Shown: in pieces, positions 1 to 5,075 of the stretch
Position numbering within the stretch: the first letter of the stretch is position 1
How the letters are laid out: the number at the start of each line of letters is the position of its first letter
From: Gammaproteobacteria bacterium
GTDB taxonomy: Bacteria > Pseudomonadota > Gammaproteobacteria > Xanthomonadales > Marinicellaceae
Assembly (NCBI GenBank): GCA_030426065.1
Contig: JAUHZH010000087.1
Coordinates: 1 to 7,976, forward strand
Length of the DNA stretch: 7,976 nt
Direction: 5' to 3'
Made by a program: the position numbers and the translations under genes
The notes under the pieces: generated by a model
Told to the model about the DNA's origin: nothing
Database searches by the model: none
Seen by the model: the letters and a program-made list of their open reading frames with translations, nothing else

Positions 1-312
1 GTACAAATCGGTATCTTCATCAAAAATGACATAGACATAACTGTCCCCAAAAAAGGAGTAGCCACGCACAGTGACGGCGCCCGGTACCGATAACATCGCC
101 GTAGTCAGTGGATAGGTGACTTGGTCTTCCACCACCTGAGGTGCTTGGCCTGGAAATGTGGTTTTAACGATCACTTGAATTTCAGACAAATCAGGTATGG
201 CATCCACTGCCGTGTTTCTGATGGCGTGAACACCCCACAGGACCATTGCCAAGGTGGCCAGCAGGACCATGCCCCTTTGTTTGATTGACCAGTGAATGAT
301 GGATTCAATCAT
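1..312 (-). CDS. cusA: CusA-type heavy-metal efflux RND permease, N-terminal 104 residues (cut by window edge)
   Basis: This is the beginning of the inner-membrane pump of a tripartite metal exporter, which uses the proton gradient to drive metal ions out through the adaptor and outer-membrane channel encoded just upstream. The visible part starts MIESIIHWSIKQRG, followed by the first transmembrane helix (about residues 14-30). It then has the family-typical stretches DAIPDLSEIQV (37-47), FPGQAPQVVEDQVTYPL (53-69) and VRGYSFFGDSYVYVIF (82-97). This places it in the heavy-metal (HME) RND family, normally a little over 1000 residues, so about nine tenths lies outside the window. The ATG at 310-312 overlaps the stop of the adaptor gene by 8 bp, with AGGA 8 nt upstream. 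Cu/Ag specificity is inferred from the neighbours; the metal-selective transmembrane residues are not visible, so a CzcA-type pump for Zn/Co/Cd is not excluded. Confidence 0.93.
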   Translation of the reverse strand, partial: MIESIIHWSIKQRGMVLLATLAMVLWGVHAIRNTAVDAIPDLSEIQVIVKTTFPGQAPQVVEDQVTYPLTTAMLSVPGAVTVRGYSFFGDSYVYVIFDEDTDLY

Positions 313-1747
313 GATTCATTTCCTTGATGGCCGTGATGATGAATGCACCGTTTCGAATTTCAAAATGAAAATCAACTTCAGTATTTTTCTTTATGTCTTT
401 GATGTCGATGGCATTTTCGACCCAAAATTCCACAGTGGCTGGGCCCCTTTGCCATTGTGTGATGGCTTCTCTCTGGATGGTGAGTGTGCGGTGATTGGGG
501 TCATTGTTTATTACCACTCCTTTGACTTGGGCTGAAGGCCATGTTTCTTCACCCATGCGGATAAAATCTGAAGTTTTGCTGGATTCTGAGTCCAGTAAAA
601 AATGGGCTGAGGTGACCACAGCATCGCCTGCTTTCAAACCAGACAGTACTTGGCTGTGCGTTTCACCTTTGAGGCCCAACTGCACGGCCACCGATTTGTA
701 GCTTCCTTGTCCTAAACTGAGGACCACTCGGGTTTGTTTGGCCACTTGAATCAAGGCACTGTTCGGTATCAAGAGTGCAGTTTCAGAATTTGGGCTGACC
801 ACGTAGGCTGTCATGTTCATGTTGGCTTTCAAAAGCCCGTCTGAATTGTCCAGAGTGACTCTGGTCAGCAAACTGCGGTTTTGGCTGTTGGCTTGAGGAT
901 AAATGTGATCGATTTGACCCTTCCAAGTCCTGTTTGGATACAAATGGCTTTGGGCTTCAACCTGGGTTCCCAGCTGAATCAAAGGAGTTTGAGGCGACAG
1001 CCATTCGATGTCAAGCCACACCTTTTGGGAGTCTACAATCACCATCAGTGGCTCACTGGATTTGACTTGGTGGCCGTTTTGCACATTGATGGCTGTGATG
1101 GTTCCAGATTGGTGGGCGAAAAAGGGAACGGACTCGATGACTTCATTTTTTGCCATGAGCATATCAATGGCACGGTTTGGAAACAATTTGGCTTTGAGGC
1201 GGCTTTTTGCTGCCTTGATCATGCTGGAATCACCGTTTTTTAAGGCCAAAAGGAATTCTTTTTGGGCTTGGACCCATTCTGTTGAATAGAGGCGGTACAA
1301 AAGCTGACCCTTTTCTACATGCTCACCCACACTGTGAATGCGCAAATCCCTGATCCAACCATTGCTGGTGGCATGGATGTGGTGAGTCTTGTCTTCAGAA
1401 AATGTGACCGTGCCTTGGCTTTCCTGTGGCGTGTTGAGTAAGCCATATGCCACTTCTGAAGTTTTGACTGCCATTTGATTTTCAACTTGTGGGCTGATGT
1501 GAATGGTTCCAGGACCGGCATCCGGCCCTGCGGCATCACTGGCATAAACGGGGACCAACTCCATGCCCATGGGTGACAAACCGGGTTCATCTCTGCGGTA
1601 ATTGGCATCCATGGGGGCAACCCAGTACAAAGGCGTTTCTTGGTTTGAATCGGTGGTTTTTTCAGAAGAAGCTTGATCAGTCCAAAAAATGGAACCGAGC
1701 CATGCGCCCAGAGCCAACCCCATCAATAAAATAATTAACTTGTTCAC
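305..1747 (-). CDS. cusB: CusB-type periplasmic adaptor (membrane fusion protein) with C-terminal CusF-like domain
   Basis: This 480-residue protein is the periplasmic adaptor that links the RND pump to the outer-membrane channel. In order it shows an N-terminal hydrophobic anchor (about 4-22), a heavy-metal-binding segment from Y41 to Y68, the barrel-sandwich/alpha-hairpin/beta-barrel body, and a C-terminal CusF-like domain (about 410-480). The metal-binding segment matches the CusB three-methionine pattern, with M46, M60 and M62 in APMD and SPMGMELVP contexts. The start chosen is GTG at 1745-1747. It overlaps the TGA of the channel gene by 4 bp, has GGAG 7 nt upstream, and places a hydrophobic segment right at the N terminus. 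A longer reading frame from ATG 1798 would run 55 bp into the channel gene and add 17 polar residues. The CusF-like tail keeps a tryptophan (W432) but lacks the methionines expected after it. Confidence 0.92.
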   Translation of the reverse strand: MNKLIILLMGLALGAWLGSIFWTDQASSEKTTDSNQETPLYWVAPMDANYRRDEPGLSPMGMELVPVYASDAAGPDAGPGTIHISPQVENQMAVKTSEVAYGLLNTPQESQGTVTFSEDKTHHIHATSNGWIRDLRIHSVGEHVEKGQLLYRLYSTEWVQAQKEFLLALKNGDSSMIKAAKSRLKAKLFPNRAIDMLMAKNEVIESVPFFAHQSGTITAINVQNGHQVKSSEPLMVIVDSQKVWLDIEWLSPQTPLIQLGTQVEAQSHLYPNRTWKGQIDHIYPQANSQNRSLLTRVTLDNSDGLLKANMNMTAYVVSPNSETALLIPNSALIQVAKQTRVVLSLGQGSYKSVAVQLGLKGETHSQVLSGLKAGDAVVTSAHFLLDSESSKTSDFIRMGEETWPSAQVKGVVINNDPNHRTLTIQREAITQWQRGPATVEFWVENAIDIKDIKKNTEVDFHFEIRNGAFIITAIKEMNHD

Positions 1748-2976
1748 TGTGACGCTCCGGCTTGAAAATATTTCAGTTCGATCAAATGGCTGATCCATTG
1801 CTTGTGGTGTTTGGCTGCATCTGTTGCTAATTTTTGCCGCTGTAACTTGGCCCTCAGCACATCCATCAATGACGCTTCATCATTGGCAAATGCTTGCATC
1901 AGGCTCTCAATGATGGCTTCACTTTGCGGTAATAAATGATTTTTGTAATTGAGGTACAGCTGTTCCTCTGATGCGGCTTTGTTTTTCCATGTCATCCATT
2001 GGGCTTGCATGGTTTTTTGGTTTTGTTGCCACAGCTGCTCTGCTGCATCTGCCCACTGTGCTGATTGACTGATGGCTGCATCATGATGCTTTCGGTTCAT
2101 CCAAGGCATATCAAAACTGACCCCAACAGAAACCAAATCGTCACGTGAGCCACCCATGGGATCATTGAGGCGAACCCCATAAGCGGCATGGATTCCCCAT
2201 TGAGGTTTTTTGTTTAAGGATTTCAGTTCAGTTTGTTGCGCAGCCTGTTCTGATTTGATTCTACTGAGCTGAAGTTGTGGGTGTTTGTTCAGGTCAATGG
2301 CAGGCAAAAGCTGCAGCTGTGGTAACGGGACATCCCAAGTGTATGTTTTTTGGGGTAGCCAAGCTCCCAGTGTCAAAATGGCTTCTTGTTGATTCATTTG
2401 GGCGGTCAAAATCTGTTGTTCGATTTGTTGAACGGCCAGTTTGGACGCCACGACATCATGTTGCTGGGTATTGGCATCACCTGACTCATAAAGCAAAGTC
2501 ACTTGATCTGCTATCTCTTGCAGGGTGGATTTTTGTCCAGACAACAGTTCACTTAACCTTTGATGCCAATGTGCGGCGAGCCACAATTGTCCCACTTGTT
2601 TGCTTAAGGTGGCCTGGTGCTCTTTGTGTGCCCAGAGAGACATGGCCTGGGTTAAATTCGCTTGTCTTTTTTTGATGGCAAAAGCACCCGCTTTGGGCAG
2701 CTGTTGACTGTATTTGATTTGCTGTTGTGTCATGGCCTGTTGGTGGAGGTCAAACCCATCAGCACTGGCATTCATGATGCCAAGTGTCAGTTGTGGGTTA
2801 TTCCATCGCGCCACGGCATCCAATCCAGTTTGATTGGCATGTGACTGCAGTTGCAAAGCTTTGTTTTGGCTGTCATGTTCGATGGCCAATTCAATGGCCA
2901 ATTCATAGGTCAATGGTGTGGCCAAAACGGTGTTGCTTGTCCAAAGCAAGCAGACACAAAAATATAAGGTCTTCAT
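1744..2976 (-). CDS. cusC: CusC/TolC-type outer-membrane efflux channel
   Basis: This 410-residue outer membrane efflux protein (OEP/TolC family) forms the exit duct of the metal pump. Residues 1-19 look like a signal peptide with a VLA-T signal peptidase I site. There is no lipobox cysteine, so unlike E. coli CusC it is probably not a lipoprotein. The rest is rich in Gln, Ala and Leu with long amphipathic helices, including the motif ARWNNPQLTLGI (56-67). The second half (from about residue 230) repeats the same architecture, including the conserved sequence SVGVSFDMPWMNRKH (about 288-302). Its length is close to other proteobacterial CusC/CzcC proteins, somewhat shorter than E. coli CusC. 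AGGA lies 5 nt before the ATG. The stop codon overlaps the adaptor GTG start, which suggests translational coupling. The assignment to metal efflux rests on the adaptor and pump downstream. Confidence 0.92.
   Translation of the reverse strand: MKTLYFCVCLLWTSNTVLATPLTYELAIELAIEHDSQNKALQLQSHANQTGLDAVARWNNPQLTLGIMNASADGFDLHQQAMTQQQIKYSQQLPKAGAFAIKKRQANLTQAMSLWAHKEHQATLSKQVGQLWLAAHWHQRLSELLSGQKSTLQEIADQVTLLYESGDANTQQHDVVASKLAVQQIEQQILTAQMNQQEAILTLGAWLPQKTYTWDVPLPQLQLLPAIDLNKHPQLQLSRIKSEQAAQQTELKSLNKKPQWGIHAAYGVRLNDPMGGSRDDLVSVGVSFDMPWMNRKHHDAAISQSAQWADAAEQLWQQNQKTMQAQWMTWKNKAASEEQLYLNYKNHLLPQSEAIIESLMQAFANDEASLMDVLRAKLQRQKLATDAAKHHKQWISHLIELKYFQAGASQ
1755..1758 (-). promoter_or_regulatory. Ribosome binding site that sets the cusB GTG start
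   Basis: On the minus strand GGAG lies 7 nt before the GTG at 1745-1747, inside the last codons of the channel gene. This, with the GTGA stop/start overlap, supports the GTG over the upstream ATG at 1798. Confidence 0.6.
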
Positions 2977-3064
2977 GGTATTCCTGGTTGATTCAAAAGA
3001 TGCCTTGATGAGACTGGTTCAGTTTTGAACTCAGAACATCTTCAAGTCGTTCTTGTGGTGTCGA

Positions 3065-3478
3065 TCAGGAGATTGAGGGCGGCTTGAATGGCGTGTCGAG
3101 TGAGGGAGTGGGTAGCCAAAGGGTTTGGCTTAACATGAGGGAGGCCAATTGACTGAATGTCATGTTGCTTTGATTGGCCATCAATGCAAATGGGTTTTGG
3201 CATGAATTGATGTCACATTGACAATCATCACAGCAAGTTGAAGTTTCGACAGCCATGTTGTGATCAGCGTGGTTCATGTTGCCATGATCCATGTTGCCAT
3301 GATTCATCTTAGAGCGATCCATAGAATGGTTGGCTTCATGATGCCCTTGAATCAACGGTTTTTGCACGTTTTGTTCTTGCATGGGCGCTGATTGACACAG
3401 GTGCGGCAGCGCAACGGCACTTTGGCCCATCACCAAAGCGAGTATACAAAGAAGTTGTGTGGTCATTCTATTGCGCAT
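3065..3478 (-). CDS. Secreted His/Met/Cys-rich metal-binding protein (CopL-like)
   Basis: This 137-residue protein has a basic N terminus and a hydrophobic signal peptide ending near AVA-L (residue 23-24). A metal-ligand-rich segment from about 46 to 75 is built on a five-residue repeat (MNHGN, MDHGN, MNHAD). A cysteine cluster follows, C82, C83, C86, C88 and C93, and the C terminus ends FKPPSIS. The composition and the position just ahead of an efflux operon resemble CopL-type proteins, Cu-dependent regulatory or metal-binding proteins known from Xanthomonas copper operons. That assignment is by pattern and context only. It probably binds Cu(I)/Ag(I) in the periplasm. The start is uncertain: neither ATG 3478 nor ATG 3466 has a clear ribosome binding site, and the first was chosen because it supplies the basic n-region. 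The cysteine cluster closely parallels that of the next gene upstream. Confidence 0.78.
   Translation of the reverse strand: MRNRMTTQLLCILALVMGQSAVALPHLCQSAPMQEQNVQKPLIQGHHEANHSMDRSKMNHGNMDHGNMNHADHNMAVETSTCCDDCQCDINSCQNPFALMANQSNMTFSQLASLMLSQTLWLPTPSLDTPFKPPSIS
3275..3304 (-). repeat. Two tandem 15-bp units encoding a Met/His pentapeptide repeat
   Basis: The plus strand reads CATGTTGCCATGATC (3275-3289) followed at once by CATGTTGCCATGATT (3290-3304), one base different. In the minus-strand protein these encode successive N-M-x-H-G-type pentapeptides. This is a short in-frame tandem duplication that enlarges the metal-binding segment. Confidence 0.75.
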
Positions 3479-3530
3479 GTGAGTATGATAACTGAAAACC
3501 AGTTTAAAACGAAGCGATGTGTTTTTTGTT

Positions 3531-3764
3531 TTAGCTTCTTAAAAAGTCTGGAGATTGGCATTGGCTGGCGTCACAGACACAGCTTTGACAAGCAATCAGT
3601 GGGTCTGGCTTTGCTTTCATCCAAACGGGATCAGAACGGTCTTGTTTGAAATGACAGTGCACTTGTGCAACTGACTGTTCGAACCAGGATTCCAAAGGGG
3701 CGAAGCGAAACGCAAAATACATCGTCATGGCGGTCACTAATATGATTAAGGTTTTTGCGTTCAT
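3531..3764 (-). CDS. Small membrane-anchored cysteine protein, probable metal-binding
   Basis: This is a 77-residue protein of no named family that I recognise. Residues 5-18 are hydrophobic (TLIILVTAMTMYFA) and could be a signal anchor or an uncleaved signal peptide. The rest is polar and holds H36-C37-H38 and a cluster C59, C62, C64, C69. The cluster follows C-x2-C-x-C-D-x3-C-Q-x-P, the same pattern as residues 83-96 of the next protein downstream. That similarity, the shared strand and the 52-bp gap argue that it is a real gene and part of the metal operon rather than a chance frame. A thiol-rich periplasmic site near the inner membrane suggests metal capture or sensing, which is inference. 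The ATG at 3764 has GAGGT 9 nt upstream, inside a small inverted repeat. A clear promoter was not found in the 30 bp before it. Confidence 0.68.
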   Translation of the reverse strand: MNAKTLIILVTAMTMYFAFRFAPLESWFEQSVAQVHCHFKQDRSDPVWMKAKPDPLIACQSCVCDASQCQSPDFLRS

Positions 3765-3778
3765 GAGGTTAAGACCTC
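3765..3778 (-). promoter_or_regulatory. Small hairpin covering the ribosome binding site of the 77-residue gene
   Basis: The plus strand reads GAGGT-TAAG-ACCTC, a perfect 5-bp inverted repeat with a 4-nt loop directly before the ATG. On the minus-strand RNA the 5' arm is the only Shine-Dalgarno-like sequence (GAGGU), so folding would hide it. A second GACCT on the minus strand (3787-3791) could pair with the same element (AGGTC, 3773-3777). No T run follows, so this is not an intrinsic terminator. The stem is short and may be chance. Confidence 0.35.
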
Positions 3779-3794
3779 TAAATGCCAGGTCAGT

Positions 3795-4916
3795 TCAATC
3801 GATTTGATCTATAAACTGATATAAATGATGCTCCAGTTGACCCAGCTGCGTATGGGCACACACATGAATGCCCAGGTCTTTGGCCCTTTGGTATGTGTGT
3901 TTGTTGATGGACTGGTAACTGATGAGCATGGCACGCCCAGACAAACCACCGGTCAGCTGTTTCAATGTATCCAAACGATAGATCACTGAATTGGCTGCTT
4001 GGGTTGATCGTTCAGATTGACCAAATTTTTTGGTTTTGCATTCTATGATGTGCAAGCGATTGTTGGCCATGGCCACCACATCGATTTCATTTTTCACTTG
4101 GCCATGTTGGCGAACAATCTCCATGCCCTTGGTGACGTTTTTTAAATTTGGCCTTTGTTTTCTCATACCAAAGAGCAGGGCGAAAACATGATTTTCCAAC
4201 CAGCCACCATTGCAATAAAAGCGCTTTTCCTCATCAATGAAACTGACTTTTTTACCTTTGACTTCAAGCATGCCCGCATCAGCAAAGTGATCCAAGAGCA
4301 CTTGAAGGGGGCCGTCTTGATAGTCGTCATGACGCATGGTGTACTGATGTTGGGTGTTGGCCATCATGGCCATGTAATTGAGTTTGGTGATGGCTTTGTC
4401 ATGAACACCTATGTGGTCAATGATCCAATGGGTGAGGTCCCGTGACGTGCTGGGTTCTGGCGTGGCTTGGCCAGATTTCAGTACTTGGGTGTTGAACGCT
4501 TTGAGGTATTCATGCACTTTCAATTGACAAGATAATGTTTCATCTGCTTGGTTCGGTTCATGGTGTAGCCAGGTCAGTTGATTGGTGAACTTGTCCACCA
4601 TATAAATGGGCCAATCGTGGTAAATGAAGTACTCGAAACAGAGCATCACCCATTTGTGGTAACTGAAAGAGGCGTTCAAACAAATGGGCTCTTCTTGGTC
4701 TTTGAGTAATGATTCCAGCTGTTTTCTGAATGTTTGCGTCTCAAATGTCACTGCAACACACTGGCAGGGGATACCACGCGCTCGAAGCACGGATTGGATG
4801 CCAGCCGTGTTGTCCTCTTTTCGATGCAGCAAAATAACTTGCGCTGCTTTGAGGTGAAGAATGGGGCTCAAGATGCCGGCGTGTTTGGGGTGGTAAATGG
4901 CCAAGTGCGTTTTCAT
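3795..4916 (-). CDS. DUF1887 (Card1/Can2-related, VC1899-like) CARF-nuclease, orphan
   Basis: This 373-residue protein of the DUF1887 family includes the CRISPR ancillary nucleases Card1/Can2, which cut nucleic acid when a CARF domain binds cyclic oligoadenylate. Three regions are visible: a Rossmann-like CARF-type domain (about 1-125), a winged-helix-like middle (about 160-230), and a PD-(D/E)xK nuclease domain (about 235-373). The predicted nuclease residues are E241 in GGWLENHVF, D279 in KNEIDVVA, and E292 and K294 in HIIECKT; the D-to-ExK spacing fits the family. The CARF ligand loop, usually N-x-T-G-G-T-K, reads here N81-A-S-F-S-Y-H-K88. From memory this is closer to VC1899 of Vibrio cholerae (PDB 1XMX), which also lacks GGTK. 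No cas gene or CRISPR array lies nearby. The ATG at 4916 has no ribosome binding site; an extended -10 element puts the transcript start at the ATG. Cyclic-nucleotide activation is inference. Confidence 0.88.
   Translation of the reverse strand: MKTHLAIYHPKHAGILSPILHLKAAQVILLHRKEDNTAGIQSVLRARGIPCQCVAVTFETQTFRKQLESLLKDQEEPICLNASFSYHKWVMLCFEYFIYHDWPIYMVDKFTNQLTWLHHEPNQADETLSCQLKVHEYLKAFNTQVLKSGQATPEPSTSRDLTHWIIDHIGVHDKAITKLNYMAMMANTQHQYTMRHDDYQDGPLQVLLDHFADAGMLEVKGKKVSFIDEEKRFYCNGGWLENHVFALLFGMRKQRPNLKNVTKGMEIVRQHGQVKNEIDVVAMANNRLHIIECKTKKFGQSERSTQAANSVIYRLDTLKQLTGGLSGRAMLISYQSINKHTYQRAKDLGIHVCAHTQLGQLEHHLYQFIDQID
3796..3808 (+). repeat. Left copy of an inverted repeat bracketing the DUF1887 gene
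   Basis: The plus strand reads CAATCGATTTGAT across the stop codon of the DUF1887 gene. The minus strand at 4941-4928 reads CAATTCGATTTGAT, the same 13 bases plus one extra T, at the promoter of the same gene. The two copies point inward from either end of the gene. They could be paired operator-like sites, remnants of a mobile boundary, or chance. Confidence 0.35.
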
Positions 4917-4922
4917 GGCAAC

Positions 4923-4931
4923 AGTATATCA
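4923..4931 (-). promoter_or_regulatory. Extended -10 promoter for the DUF1887 gene, leaderless transcript predicted
   Basis: On the minus strand the sequence is TGATATACT, that is the extended -10 form TG-N-TATACT. Exactly six bases (GTTGCC) separate the hexamer from the ATG, so transcription should begin at or next to the A of the start codon. No good -35 hexamer is seen 16-18 bp upstream, as is usual for extended -10 promoters, and there is no Shine-Dalgarno sequence. Confidence 0.5.
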
Positions 4932-4941
4932 AATCGAATTG
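4928..4941 (-). repeat. Right copy of the inverted repeat bracketing the DUF1887 gene
   Basis: Partner of the copy at 3796-3808, differing by one inserted T. It touches the -10 element of the DUF1887 promoter, so a protein bound here would affect that promoter. Confidence 0.35.
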
Positions 4942-5015
4942 CACTTTTCGGCTTCGGAAATCGCAAAACCCTTGGCCTTTTGTTTCGCTTTCGTTTACAA
5001 TTCGCTTTCAATTCG
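4932..5015 (+). other. Divergent intergenic region with repeated CAATTCG words
   Basis: Between the DUF1887 gene and carA the word CAATTCG occurs at 4998-5004 and 5009-5015 and inverted (CGAATTG) at 4935-4941. TTCGCTTTC also occurs twice (4984-4992 and 5001-5009). The copies sit over or beside both candidate promoters, so they could be regulator sites, but low sequence complexity may explain them. Confidence 0.3.
4972..5001 (+). promoter_or_regulatory. Candidate sigma-70 promoter of carAB
   Basis: TTGGCC (4972-4977) and TACAAT (4996-5001) are separated by 18 bp, a plausible sigma-70 pair with transcription starting near 5008. The spacer and early leader are rich in T on the plus strand and contain two copies of TTCGCTTTC (4984-4992 and 5001-5009). 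No better pair was found in the 159-bp divergent region, but the -35 match is only moderate. Confidence 0.4.
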
Positions 5016-5024
5016 AGACCAGAT

Positions 5025-5051
5025 AAAAGTAGGCACAAGCCTGCTTTTTTT
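5025..5051 (+). terminator. Intrinsic-terminator-like hairpin in the carA leader (candidate attenuator)
   Basis: The plus strand can fold AAAAGTAGGC (5025-5034) onto GCCTGCTTTT (5039-5048) around an ACAA loop, ten pairs including one G-U, with an unbroken T run from 5045 to 5051. On the minus strand the G-U becomes an A-C mismatch and the T run is shorter, so the structure fits rightward transcription. It lies after the candidate carA promoter and ends 24 nt before the carA start codon. That is the layout of a transcription attenuator; the mechanism is not visible. Confidence 0.6.
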
Positions 5052-5075
5052 ACGCCTTTTAAGAGTTGAGCCTTC

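Noticed and set aside
881..1243. 120-codon plus-strand frame opposite cusB
   Set aside because: It is the shadow of the adaptor gene. It has no signal, motif or family resemblance, and the minus-strand protein is clearly real.
1748..1798. Upstream ATG extension of the cusB frame
   Set aside because: It would overlap the channel gene by 55 bp and put 17 polar residues before the membrane anchor. GTG 1747 has a good ribosome binding site and a 4-bp overlap.
2277..2675. 132-codon plus-strand frame opposite cusC
   Set aside because: It is the antisense shadow of a well-supported TolC-family gene, with no recognisable features.
3017..3030. GTTCA-GTTT-TGAAC inverted repeat before cusC as a terminator or operator
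   Set aside because: The stem is only 5 bp, there is no T run on the minus strand, and there is no clear link to a promoter.
3479..3530. Separate promoter for the CopL-like gene (TATCAT about 12 nt upstream of the ATG)
   Set aside because: No acceptable -35 hexamer at 16-18 bp and too little sequence to distinguish it from chance in an A/T-rich gap.
4155..4445. 96-codon plus-strand frame opposite the DUF1887 gene
   Set aside because: It lies wholly inside the DUF1887 gene, which has conserved motifs on both sides of this stretch.
3795..5075. CRISPR array or cas genes next to the CARF-nuclease
   Set aside because: No regularly spaced repeats and no cas-like frames occur anywhere in the window; the neighbours are metal efflux genes and carAB.
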